In this document: positions 19,817 through 32,014 of the stretch, piece by piece
Layout: every line of letters begins with the position of its first letter
Position numbering within the stretch: the first letter of the stretch is position 1
Source of the DNA: Garcia nutans
Taxonomy: Eukaryota > Streptophyta > Magnoliopsida > Malpighiales > Euphorbiaceae
DNA length: 64,000 nt
Direction: 5' to 3'
Assembly (NCBI GenBank): GCA_947685225.1
Contig: CANTUV010000072.1
Location: 3,658,001 to 3,722,000 of the forward strand
Position numbers and translations under genes: made by a program
Notes under the pieces: model-generated
What the model was told of the DNA's origin: nothing
What the model saw: the letters and a program-made list of their open reading frames with translations, nothing else
Database searches by the model: none

Positions 19817-21348
19817 TAGAAAGGTTCTGTTCACCTTATTGGAAGCAATCTAATTCTACAACAAGATTCTTAAATACATGTTAAATAGATATCATTTGTC
19901 TAACATCATTGTTGAATAATGAAATGTGAGATGATATGGAATGGATAATACATATGATACTATATGAACCAAGCTATGTATTATGCATTGTGAATCTTGT
20001 GAATGGCAATTTGTTATATGAATAATGTACTTTGTAATGTTACATCAATGATGCTATATGTAAAATGTGAAGAAGAGGATGAAGTAATTGATTATAGATA
20101 GCTTGGTGGGAATAACTTTGAAGAGTGAAAGAGATGAGGATCATCCAAAAAGGTATGTACAATGCAAGTTATAATTATGTGAATAATATGATTGAAGCAT
20201 GTCTAAATGATATGATTGAATAATGACATGTTTGCCTAGTTAATGTAATTAATGTGGTATATATCAATGATGGAATATGACATGTAAAGGTTATGATGAG
20301 GTAAATGATTATGTATGTAAAAGATGAATTGCTATAATGTAGATTGAAATGTAATGTGAAGCCATTGTGGTTGGCTATGTTAACTCAAATGTGATGTGAA
20401 GCCATTGTGATTGGCTATGATGATTCAATTGAAAGAAACAAGGCATGTTTGCTTAAATGAAATGAGAAATGAATTGAGAAAGTAATGTAAAATGATTATG
20501 TGCTTAATATGTTGATTCAACTTTCAGAGTCCTGTGTTTGATGGCATGCCTATAACTCATTGGATAGGCGAAATGGGAGGCCCGTAAGCCGAGTCCAATT
20601 TGAGTAATGTTTATGAATCACTGGATAGGTGAAATGGGAGGCCCGTAAACCGATTCTAGTTGTAAAATGTGAATATGGAATGATGGTGAAATGGGAGACC
20701 CGTAAACCACTTCCATTTGAGAATTTGTAACAGTCTAGCCGGGTTGAGGATCTCCCCATGTTAATGGGTTGATGGTCCAAGAGACTGGGTCTGTTACGCT
20801 ATCCATGGATAGAGATATGATATAAATTGCCTACGGGCTTTATGATTATGATATTGAATCAAAACAGTGACTCTGAACTTTGAATGACATATTAGTATCT
20901 GTTGGGCCCGAGTCTGTCTTTGTTGTCCATGTGATAATTAAATGTTGAAATAAATGAGAAATGAGATCTATGGTTGCCTTTATTGCAAATGTGATTCGTA
21001 TGATATGTAATGTGTATGTATTGATATGTTGATTGTGAGTATTGGTGATGGATTGTGGTTGGTGTTAATGATTGCCTTGTTGGAAATGTTATTCATGATT
21101 GGTAAATGGTGAATAATACTATGTTATGAAGTATGTGTGGAATATGTGTATTGAAATATTGTTAGTGAGTATTATTGATGAAAGGTGATGGGTGATAATG
21201 ATATATATATGATATATGATTTAGTTGAGATATATGAAAAAAATACAATCTAAAGAAAAGATATGATAAGCTAAAGTTATATGGAATTGATATATCATTA
21301 TATGCTAGTATAATTTATAATGTATGTGTATATTTTATATTTGTACTA

Positions 21349-21385
21349 CTAAGCTCTCGGGCTTAGCGCGGTTATGTGATCGCGC
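21349..21385 (+). promoter_or_regulatory. Conserved twin hairpin of Tekay-type LTRs
   Basis: CTAAGC (21349-21354) pairs with GCTTAG (21361-21366), and directly after it GCGCG (21366-21370) pairs with CGCGC (21381-21385). Equivalents lie at 27776-27812 (+) and, on the minus strand, at 29698-29734, 38033-38069, 45525-45561, 49753-49789 and 56038-56074. In the chromovirus LTRs both stems are longer, through paired changes. The function is not known; an RNA structure in the transcript is inferred. Confidence 0.75.
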
Positions 21386-21725
21386 AGGTGACCAGGTGGA
21401 AGATGTGAAGTCTTATGTTATGCCACGAGTAGAGTAAGAGTTTGTCGAGACCAACTAGAGGGTGATGCATTCATGTATAATTTAATTATGACGTACTTCT
21501 ATCAAGAATGTATTCATTTGTATAAATGTTGTTTTGAGAAAGATAAGATTATTGTATATTTATAAGATCATTAAAAGTATATTGATTTTGTAAGTGTTCT
21601 TTAAATTAAAGTATGGTGGTTTGGAACTTTGTTAAAGGTTTTTAAATTGCAACGAAAAGTGACATCCTTATACTTTATATATTTACTGTATGTATAGTAC
21701 GTATATGGAGTATCAGGGTATTACA

Positions 21726-24700
21726 ATTATTTTGGTATCAGAGCTTAGGTTTCGAGATTCTCGGCCTAAGTGAAATTAAAAAGAAAAAGTTTTGAAACGC
21801 TTAAAATGAATTAAAAAGAAGAGTTTTGAAATGCAATTGGTAATACATGCATATGCATTGACACCTAGGTTGGTCTCGGATGTGGCATTATATGAATTGT
21901 AGAATATTTGTGTTATATGAGATGTTTAACATAATTAATGATATATGTGTATACCATTTTGATGTGATGAGAAACCATGATTGTTGGAAATGAGTTATAA
22001 TTGAGGCATAGTGCCTAATTGATTATGAGAAACTAATTGTGAAATGTAATGTGATATATGTATATTGATGATGCATATGAAAATGTCATGTTGAGTGCAA
22101 CATGGAGTGTAATGTTGATGTTTATGAGCAATATTATGTGGGACATAATATGAACTCAAACATAAAGAGAATAAAGTGAATATGAGTTGATTAATATAGA
22201 CAAGGTATGATTATTTAAAGTTTGAAGTATGTACATATATAAAGTTAAGGTGTTGTTCAAAGGAAAAAGAGATGATGTTGGTTAAGTAAGAAAATAAGTT
22301 GATATTGTTATTTTAAGTAAACATGGTGAATGCAATGTTAGAAATGTAAGATGCTTGAATATTGTGAAAGCTCCTGGTTATGATGGTAATATATAATATT
22401 TGAGATTTCTGAAATGAGCTTAATAATTGGAGAAATTATATGTTTTGACTTTGCTTTGTGATATATATACATAAGATGTATCTAAAGTGATATTAAGAAA
22501 AGATGGAAGTTTAAGCAAAGTAGTAAATTGGAAAGTTAATGTGTTAATGGAATTTGGATAAAGACTATTTTAAACATTAGTAGTTTAATGTAAGTTAAAC
22601 TTGTGAGCTATGTGGAATGAATATTACTGTATATGAAATTACTATTAAATTGGGTAATGTGATTGATAGTGAGAATTGGATGGACCAATGGTGATTCAAG
22701 AAGTTGAGATTTATAATAACTATACTTGGAAAGTGTATAGAGGTTATTGGGCTCAATGTGTATATGATTGGATGTAATGTATATGTGTATAAATATGTGA
22801 GTAAAATATATATATGTTGAAGGATAAACAAATGGATGTAAAAATGGTATACTAAATGCATTTAAAAATAAATGTGAGTGAGATGTCACCTTAGTAATGT
22901 GACTAAGATTTTGTGAAGTATTATTATGAATAGAAAGTATATATGTGTTAAGTTGATAAATAACTTAAATCATGTCAAAAAGGGATAAGAATGATGTTGT
23001 TCAATGAAAAGTAATAAGTGTTAAATTGTGTTGAAAATATGTAAAAGAGGAATTAAATATAATTGTATGATTATGTGTATACACATATAAGAAATGTGGA
23101 AGGTGAGACATCTTCCTTAGGTGATCTATGAATGTGTATATGGTATAACTATTGGTCAAATGATATTGGGAATGATATTGTATGTAGTAGTGGACCTAAG
23201 ATAAATTAGGCCTTGAATTATGCAAAAATAGATCATGTGACGAAATGGAAAATGAGAATTGATTTGGGGAAATAGTGGACAGTAATATTGTTATAGCAAT
23301 AACTGAATTTGGCTATCATAAATGTTATGAGCCAAAGTATTTGGGTGAGGAAACGTCCTAAGTATATAGATATATAAGAGATTATAAGGGAAGAAGAAAG
23401 TATAAAGAATGAAATTTGTGTAAGACTTGTATATGATTCAATGATGTGCATAATAGAGGTTAAAGATAATATTGTTGTATATGAGATATGTTAATGATGA
23501 TAAAATAATTAAGAGTAAATTGTGTTGAGATAGAGCTGAAATGTGTTAATTTTTGATGTAGTAAAATTTGGAGAATGGATATATAATCTTTGTGATACGA
23601 CTTGGTATTATAATTGGAAAAGTTGAAAATAGAATAATAGAGGAGCAGTATTGATTTATAAGTTTCAGATGTGATCATTAATCTCCTATGGCCATATGAT
23701 TTGTTTATTGTATTTGGCCGGTTAGCTTTACTATCCACAGAATTGGGACTGAGAAAAATATGACTGTAATACAGCCTTGGTAAGATTGATAATTATGTTT
23801 CTAGAAACATGGCTAAAGGTTATGATTAGTGAAGTGTATTTTATAATTCTTGTGTTAGCAATTTGGTTATAATTTTGGAAAAGAAAAGAAAGAGAAGAAA
23901 ATTGTGGAAATACTATGAGTTATAAATAATGTGAGAAAAAGATAAGTTTGGTAAATATAGTAATGATATGAAAAGTGAAAAGATATTTAAGAGGAGAAAT
24001 TGCAAAATGTGATTGAGAGTTACATTGAATATGTTTATGGTATAAAATGAATAAGTGGATAGATTTAAAAATTTAAGTGGGTAAGCTATGAGTAATAAGT
24101 ATGGTATGAAATAATTATGAAATTTGGTGGGAATTGTACTAAGATAAACTATGTGTGTATTGAAAGATAAGTTGAAGTGAATTGTTATTGATGATCATAG
24201 TTTCAAAAAGCTGAGTATATATATACATCTGAAGAGATTAAAATTTGAAAATAAGTTGACCTAATGGAATTAGGTTATATATGTATATATACATATTGGG
24301 AAATTTAATGATCAGGTTAAATAAGTAAATTGTTAGTGTGAATTAAACAAGATTGAGATGTTAGTATATTGTGGAGAATAGATCAATTGATCTGAATTTT
24401 GTTATAATTGTGAATTATTATTGAGATTTAATATGTATAGTTGTATTAAGGGTATGAGATAGAAATGACGGTGTATATAATATAATATTCTGATAGATGA
24501 ATGGACATGAATCAATTGAATTGTATCAATTAAAAATGATGATAAAAGGGAAAAAGTTGATTTACTGTAAGGTAAGTCCAAAAGTATTGTATTAACATTG
24601 ATGTTAAGTGAGAAAAATACTAAAGAAGGAATTAAGTGTATGCAAAATAAGAATATTATTATCAATTAAGGTTTGATAAAAGTCTGTTTTAAGAATGATT

Positions 24701-25145
24701 GTAATGATGAGATAATCAATATTAAGTTATAAGTCAATGTTTTTTTTTTAGGTTGAAGTTAAGAGGATAATTATAAAGAGATGAGGTGATAAAATATTTT
24801 GAATGTAATAGATGAATGGTATATATAGATTATAAGATAATTTGATTATTGTGTAAAAGAGATTCATTGGGAAGGTAATGAGCTATCTTGGTTGCTTTGT
24901 TAAAAAAAAAAAAATAATAATAATAATAATAATAATAAGATAAATATAAGTATATAATGATAAGTTTTGAAATGAGAAAATATGATTAACTCTAAGGGGG
25001 AGAGTAAAAATTTTTGTGATTTGATGAAATCATAAAGTAAGAATAAAATTAATATCATAAGATGATAAGATGGGGAAATTGTTAAGAATGGAGTGTTATG
25101 GTACTGAATAATTTCGAGGACGAAATTATTTAAGGGGGAGAGAAT
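21726..25145 (+). other. Non-coding internal region of the LARD-type element
   Basis: The primer site TGGTATCAGAGC (21733-21744), complementary to initiator tRNA-Met, opens the region. AAGGGGGAGAGA (25132-25143) is the polypurine tract. The body is AT-rich and has no ORF over about 95 codons on either strand; those listed at 22595-22889, 23233-23738 and 24402-24665 are antisense, low-complexity and without domains. The first ~170 bases and the last ~60 align with the internal ends of the element at 49398-58855. Confidence 0.85.
24901..24939 (+). repeat. A-run followed by ATA trinucleotide microsatellite
   Basis: A run of about twelve A leads into eight to nine repeats of TAA/AAT, within the internal region of the LARD-type element. 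Confidence 0.85.
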
Positions 25146-28100
25146 TGTAATATCCCCACATATGCCCTAGAAGTTTTGAATGTTGTTGTTGTTGTTGTTG
25201 TTGTTGGTTAATGGGTTAGAATGTATGTGTTAATTGGCAAGAGAAAAGAAATTGGAAAGTGAATGCTTGTGTATATGTGTTTTGGGGAAATTTAGGGTTT
25301 AGAGACAAATGTATATGTTGTATATATGATGATATATATAACATATAAGTTGGTCAAATGAAGAGTCAAAGTGATGGTTAAGTGGAAGAAGATATTTTTG
25401 GTTGAGTGTGAAATTACATGAATGGGCATACAAGAGACAAAGGTTTAGTTAAATGGTTAAAGGGTGTTTTGGTAATTTTCTTTTGGAAAACTTGTGGTGG
25501 AGATTAAAAGGAAAGTTTGACTTTGCTTCTTCATCTTTTCCTTTTCTCTTCATGTGTGGCCGGTTTCTTCATAGAAAAAGAGAAACAAAGAGACAAGAGA
25601 GGTGTTCTTGATTCTTGAAGCAAATTGAAGGAAAAATCAAAGGTTTTGGTTGAAGATTTGTGGAATTTCATCAAATTAGGTAAGTACTCTCTTGTTTTCC
25701 CTTGTTAATTTTTGAAGTGGTGTTTGAGATAAGTTGTGATTGGTTAATATCATGATTTAGAATGTTTGAGATGTGTTTATAAGTAGTGAAAGTGATGGTG
25801 AATAAATAAGGGTTAAATTGGTGGTGGTTTTGTTTGAAAATGGAAAATTAAGTGGAAGTTGTTTTTGAAAGAAGAAGATTGATGTTGGTTTTAGGATTTG
25901 ATGTGGTAAGTGATTGAATATGTAATTGATATAGTGTTAATATGAATATTGTGATGAATAAGTATTAATAACATTGATTATGTCCATTTTGATGAGATTA
26001 TGTTGTGTATAATGTGTTTGAATGCAATTGAAAGAGTTTTGGCTATTTTAGGGTTTATGCATAAGAGATACGTAATTTGGAGCGGTCGCTATTATTCATG
26101 TGCGGTCGCTGTTATTCTTGTGCGGTCGCTGTTATTCTTGTGCGGTCGCGACTTAGGTCGGGCTTCTGGCCGCGAAACCTACTGTAATAAGGTTTCATTG
26201 TGTAATGGTATGGGGCGGTCGTACTAAGGTGAGGCGCGACCGCTAGAAAGGTTCTGTTCACCTTATTGGAAGCAATCTAATTCTACAACAAGATTCTTAA
26301 ATACATGTTAAATAGATATCATTTGTCTAACATCATTGTTGAATAATGAAATGTGAGATGATATGGAATGGATAATACATATGATACTATATGAACCAAG
26401 CTATGTATTATGCATTGTGAATCTTGTGAATGGCAATTTGTTATATGAATAATGTACTTTGTAATGTTACATCAATGATGCTATATGTAAAATGTGAAGA
26501 AGAGGATGAAGTAATTGATTATAGATAGCTTGGTGGGAATAACTTTGAAGAGTGAAAGAGATGAGGATCATCCAAAAAGGTATGTACAATGCAAGTTATA
26601 ATTATGTGAATAATATGATTGAAGCATGTCTAAATGATATGATTGAATAATGACATGTTTGCCTAGTTAATGTAATTAATGTGGTATATATCAATGATGG
26701 AATATGACATGTAAAGGTTATGATGAGGTAAATGATTATGTATGTAAAAGATGAATTGCTATAATGTAGATTGAAATGTAATGTGAAGCCATTGTGGTTG
26801 GCTATGTTAACTCAAATGTGATGTGAAGCCATTGTGATTGGCTATGATGATTCAATTGAAAGAAACAAGGCATGTTTGCTTAAATGAAATGAGAAATGAA
26901 TTGAGAAAGTAATGTAAAATGATTATGTGCTTAATATGTTGATTCAACTTTCAGAGTCCTGTGTTTGATGGCATGCCTATAACTCATTGGATAGGCGAAA
27001 TGGGAGGCCCGTAAGCCGAGTCCAATTTGAGTAATGTTTATGAATCACTGGATAGGTGAAATGGGAGGCCCGTAAACCGATTCCAGTTGTAAAATGTGAA
27101 TATGGAATGATGGTGAAATGGGAGACCCGTAAACCACTTCCATTTGAGAATTTGTAACAGTCTAGCCGGGTTGAGGATCTCCCCATGTTAATGGGTTGAT
27201 GGTCCAAGAGACTGGGTCTGTTACGCTATCCATGGATAGAGATATGATATAAATTGCCTACGGGCTTTATGATTATGATATTGAATCAAAACAGTGACTC
27301 TGAACTTTGAATGACATATTAGTATCTGTTGGGCCCGAGTCTGTCTTTGTTGTCCATGTGATAATTAAATGTTGAAATAAATGAGAAATGAGATCTATGG
27401 TTGCCTTTATTGCAAATGTGATTCGTATGATATGTAATGTGTATGTATTGATATGTTGATTGTGAGTATTGGTGATGGATTGTGGTTGGTGTTAATGATT
27501 GCCTTGTTGGAAATGTTATTCATGATTGGTAAATGGTGAATAATACTATGTTATGAAGTATGTGTGGAATATGTGTATTGAAATATTGTTAGTGAGTATT
27601 ATTGATGAAAGGTGATGGGTGATAATGATATATATATGATATATGATTTAGTTGAGATATATGAAAAAAATACAATCTAAAGAAAAGATATGATAAGCTA
27701 AAGTTATATGGAATTGATATATCATTATATGCTAGTATAATTTATAATGTATGTGTATATTTTATATTTGTACTACTAAGCTCTCGGGCTTAGCGCGGTT
27801 ATGTGATCGCGCAGGTGACCAGGTGGAAGATGTGAAGTCTTATGTTATGCCACGAGTAGAGTAAGAGTTTGTCGAGACCAACTAGAGGGTGATGCATTCA
27901 TGTATAATTTAATTATGACGTACTTCTATCAAGAATGTATTCATTTGTATAAATGTTGTTTTGAGAAAGATAAGATTATTGTATATTTATAAGATCATTA
28001 AAAGTATATTGATTTTGTAAGTGTTCTTTAAATTAAAGTATGGTGGTTTGGAACTTTGTTAAAGGTTTTTAAATTGCAACGAAAAGTGACATCCTTATAC

Positions 28101-28152
28101 TTTATATATTTACTGTATGTATAGTACGTATATGGAGTATCAGGGTATTACA
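25146..28152 (+). repeat. 3' LTR of the LARD-type element
   Basis: Same length as the 5' LTR. By eye the only difference is C at 27084 for T at 20657. It ends TTACA at 28152, followed by the target duplication CAAAG (28153-28157). Confidence 0.9.
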
Positions 28153-29240
28153 CAAAGACTTGTTGATCTCTCTTGGTACATAGAGTCTATTAGTGGAGAT
28201 AGTTTGAATAAGCATGCATATGAGATAGACAATATTCAAACACAAATGAGATCTTTGACCAAGTAATGCGTATGTGCCTATCTGAAGTACAACAGTTCTT
28301 ACTTAAATAGAAATAATTCCCTAGTTTAGTATGGTAACTAGGGTTGTCATGTTATAGATATGTTAATTTGAAAAATTAAGTCCTGAGGTAAATTGACATT
28401 GATTTGGCAAAGCCAACATTTGACTTCAAAATCAAAATTCTAAAAAAAAGAAAAAAGAAAATTTACAAAGCCTTCAAGTTAAGGGGAGTATGTTGAACTA
28501 TCGAACCTCGAAGGACACATTGGGCAAAGAAAATGATTACTGGTAAGGTTATGAAGAAGCTACCAATTGACATACTGAACCATAATTTGAAATGGATGTA
28601 TCTTTGCTGTTTGGGGCCTCCATTATTCATATTTTCAACATCTTAAAGATAAAAGCCATAAATGTGAAGCATTATGTCATTCCAATGCAAGACCTGAACA
28701 AGCATCTAAAAGGAACCAATGAGAACACTTCTGCTGATCACCTCGGTCTGTGAGTCATTGGAACAATTGTATGTATTACTCATGCATATCATGCATACAT
28801 GAGCATATCACACGACACTTTTTTTACTTGCATTATCTATTTTTTTTATCAAAGTGAACAGCAAGCAACCTGTGAAGTAAAGAATCAAAAGAAGATATCA
28901 AATCAGGGGGGTATGGAAATCCCATTGCTTCAGAAAGCTCTAGTAATTTTGTAAAGAGAAGAAATGTGTGCTTGTGTGAAGAACTAGAGAATAAAAACTT
29001 CAATCAAAGCTTGCATGAAAAAAAAAATCTTTCATTTGAGCCTACACAGGGGGCAAAGTTTCTCCTTTTCAATTTTTTGAGTTTATGTACAAAACATTTT
29101 CAAACTCACTTGCAAATATTTTGCCACACAGGGGGCAAGGAGAAGATATGAGGGCCAACTAAAAATAGCTGAATTTTTGTAAAAGGAAGAACAAAAGAAT
29201 GGAACAACCAGTTAAGCCATAATCTTTAACTGATAAAAGA
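28153..29240 (+). other. Non-coding tail of copy 1, part 3
   Basis: Aligns with 60321-61400 of copy 2 over almost all its length, including the shared words CACAGGGGGCAAAGTTTCTCC (29046-29066) and CTTCTGCTGATCACCTCGG. The open frame at 28966-29151 has a counterpart in copy 2 (61082-61276). The similarity is of the DNA as a whole, the frame lacks a start of consequence, and no domain is recognised, so I leave it uncalled. Confidence 0.7.
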
Positions 29241-29378
29241 ATGGTCCAAGTACCCAATCTTGGGTCCAAGTACCCAATCTCGGGTCCAAGTACTCAAATC
29301 CAATTCAATATGGTGTCCATGTACTCAAATCCAATTCAATCTCAGGTCCATGTACCCAGTCACGGGTCCAAGTACCCA
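29241..29378 (+). repeat. GGGTCCAAGTACCC satellite array of copy 1, left part
   Basis: Tandem units built on GGGTCCAAGTACCC, alternating short (~20 bases) and long (~31 bases) spacings. The array is split by the solo LTR and resumes at 32015. It occupies the 3' untranslated tail just before the 3' LTR. Confidence 0.85.
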
Positions 29379-32014
29379 TGTAACACCCTGATACCCTATA
29401 TAAGTACTATACATATACTTAGTATACATACAGTAAGTATATAAAGTATAAGGATGCCACTTGTCATTACATTTTTAAAACCTGTAACAAAGTTCAAACC
29501 ATAATACGTTAATTTAAATAACATATACAAAATCATTATCTTTATCAAAACTTCTTTTATACATATAAATATTCTCTCGTCAGAAATACATCATAATTAA
29601 CAGTTATACATGTATGCATTACCCTCTAGTTGGTCTCGACAACTCTTACTCTTCTCGTGGCATAATGAAAGACTTCACATCTTCCACCTAGTCACCTGCG
29701 CGATTACACATCCGCGCTAAGCCCGAGAGCTTAGTAGTACAAATATAAAATATAAACATACATTATAAAAATATTAACATATGATGATATATCAATTCCA
29801 TATACCATTAGTTTCCTATCATGATTTTCCTTTTGAATTGCACCTTTCATATATCTCAACTCATTTCATATATGATATACATATATACATATCATTATCA
29901 GCAACCATAATCCATCATCAATCCTCACAATTAATATATCAATACACATATTGCACTTCACACTTCATAACATTACTTTATTCACAATTCACCGATCATA
30001 AATCACATTTCCAACAGAGGCAATCATATATCTCATTTATTCATTTATTTCAACATTTGTATATCACATTGTCAACAAAGACAGACTCGGGCCCAACAGA
30101 CACTAATATGCTATTCGACTTTTAGAGTTAATGCTTTGGTTTAATTATCACATTATCATTATCATTATCCCAACTAGGCTTCAAGGATTTAGGTTCAACC
30201 AAGCTTCAAGGGGAACAAAGCATGCTAAGTATCAACCCAACTTGGCTTCAAGAACCAATCCAACCTAGCTTCAAGGGTTGTAACATCTCAATTAGGCTTC
30301 AAGGACTTAGCCAACCTAACTTCAAGAGATTGTTACTAGTATTAGGCATGCCACCAACAACAAACTCTGAAAATGGAATAACACATTAGTCACACAATTC
30401 ATTTATTATTTTATTATCCATTCCATTCTCAATTGAATCATCATCTAGGCAAACATGCCTCAATTATCACAATTGTATCATCATAGCCAATCACAATGGC
30501 TTCACATCACATTTGAATCATCATAGCCAATCACAATGGCTTCACAACTCTATTAAATCATCATAGCCAATCACAATGACTTCATAACCCATTTGATTCA
30601 TCATTATAATATACAACATCAATTACATTAACTAAACAACATACCATTATTCAATCATATCATCTAGGCATGTTTCAATCATATCATTCACATCATTATA
30701 ACTCAAAACATTAGTTCTACATTTCTTTATGTCTCAATTAACCTTAAGGTAATTCATCATAAGAAATTGCATTGCACATACCTTTTTGAATGATCCACAT
30801 CTCTTCCACACTATTCAAGTCATAATATTAGTCACATTATTCATATAACACATTATCATTCACAAGATTCACAATGCATAACATAACATTGTTCATTTAG
30901 AATCATATGCATCATCAAATGTATGTTCAATCTCCACAAAGCAAGAAGAATAAAGAACAATCACAGTAGCCAACACACCCAAGGGACACGGCCAAGCTTG
31001 TGGCCGTGTCTCTCAACCAAAAGCAACAGAAGCCAACATGGGCAAGGGACACGGCCGTGTCTCCTCCAAAAATCACCCAACACGGCCAAAATTTCATAGA
31101 CTTGGCCGTGTCTCTCAAAATTTCTTTAGTTTGGCCGTGTCTCTCATGAATGACACCCTAAACATAACCAAAACTCCTTTGATTGAATTAACAACACCCT
31201 ATACACAACACAACCTCATTCAAATGAATGTAATCAATGTTATTAACACATATTCATCACAATATTCACATTAACACTACACTAACCATACATTCAATCA
31301 ATTGCCACATCAAACCCTAAAACCAACATCAATCTTCTTCTTTCAATAACAACATCTACTTAACTTACCATCTTCAAACAAAACCAACACCTATTTAACC
31401 TTTTTAACTCACAATCAATTCCAATACTCATAAACACATCTCAAACACACCAAATCATAATGTTAACAAACCACAACTCATTTCAAACACAACTTCAAAA
31501 ATAACAAAGGAAAACAAGAGAGTACTTACCTCAATTGAAGAAATTTCACAAATCTCCAACTTCATCCTTTGATTCTTCCTTCAATTTGATGTTAGAAATC
31601 AAAACACCTCACTTGCTCTTCCTTTCCCTTTGGTAGCTGGCCACACCAAACAAAGAAGAGAAAATGAAGACAAATCCAACTTCTCTTCTTCTTTAAATAT
31701 CCACCAAGCAATTTTAACAAGGCAATTACCTAAATGCCCTCATCCATTTAACTTAACTTTTGTCACTTATATGCCCATTTAAGTAATTTCACATACCACA
31801 AATAAATATCCTCTTGCATTGACCATCCATTTTGACTAATGTATATGTTATATATATTACCATATACACTTTCTCTCTACACATTCCTTTCCTTTTTAAA
31901 CAATACATAAACATTCTCTTTTCAATTTCTTTTCTTATCAACATAACATATACACATAATTCAAACAAACAACAATTATATCCAAACTTCTTGGGCAAAC
32001 ATTGGGATATTACA
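29379..32014 (-). mobile_element. Solo LTR, Tekay-type, minus strand
   Basis: It begins TGTAACACCCTG and ends GGGATATTACA, flanked by ACCCA at 29374-29378 and 32015-32019. No internal region or second LTR is present, so unequal recombination between LTRs removed the body. It carries the twin hairpin (29698-29734), the CTTCAAGG repeats (30175-30330), four CCAAT repeats (30475-30590) and a GACACGGCC dyad cassette (30984-31145). Short frames inside (29781-30125, 30927-31118, 31038-31274, 31789-32140) follow the repeats or are low-complexity and are not called. Confidence 0.9.
30984..31145. repeat. GACACGGCC dyad cassette in the solo LTR
   Basis: GGGACACGGCCA pairs with TGGCCGTGTCTC across a short loop (30983-31012), followed by further copies of ACACGGCC and GGCCGTGTCTC to 31145. 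The 16-mer GACACGGCCAAGCTTG at 30985-31000 also occurs in the Athila-like LTRs at 7085-7100 and 17825-17840, although the rest of the LTRs are unrelated. Confidence 0.85.

Larger units (their letters stand above)
18719..21725 (+). repeat. 5' LTR of the LARD-type element
   Basis: It starts TGTAATATCCCC and ends GGTATTACA. In order it holds a GTT microsatellite (18755-18780), a GCGGTCGC dyad cassette (19655-19816), CCAAT-containing repeats (20355-20425), a triple repeat of GAAATGGGAGGCCCGTAA (20571-20720) and the twin hairpin (21349-21385). The short frames at 19573-19800 and 20550-20780 are made of these repeats and are not genes. Confidence 0.9.
18719..28152 (+). mobile_element. Large non-coding LTR element (LARD-type, Tekay-related), plus strand
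   Basis: It has two 3007-bp LTRs (18719-21725 and 25146-28152) and 3420 bases of internal DNA with no meaningful ORF. Flanks are CAAAG at 18714-18718 and 28153-28157, and copy 2 shows the empty site at 60316-60325. It carries the tRNA-Met primer site and a polypurine tract preceded by TTTCGAGGACGAAA, as in Tekay-type elements, so it can be copied only with proteins supplied in trans. The LTRs differ by one base that I could find, so the insertion is very recent. Confidence 0.9.

Noticed and set aside
21733..21744. Possible tRNA gene from the tRNA-like primer sites
   Set aside because: Only the 12-18 bases complementary to the tRNA 3' end are present; no cloverleaf could be traced at any primer site.
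19573..26227. Identical 75-codon frames at 19573-19800 and 26000-26227 as a duplicated gene
   Set aside because: The duplication is the LTR pair of one element; the frame covers the GCGGTCGC dyad cassette.
28966..29151. Small host gene or ORF shared with 61082-61276
   Set aside because: The whole surrounding region is shared between the two copies; the frames do not stand out from flanking non-coding similarity and have no recognised domain.
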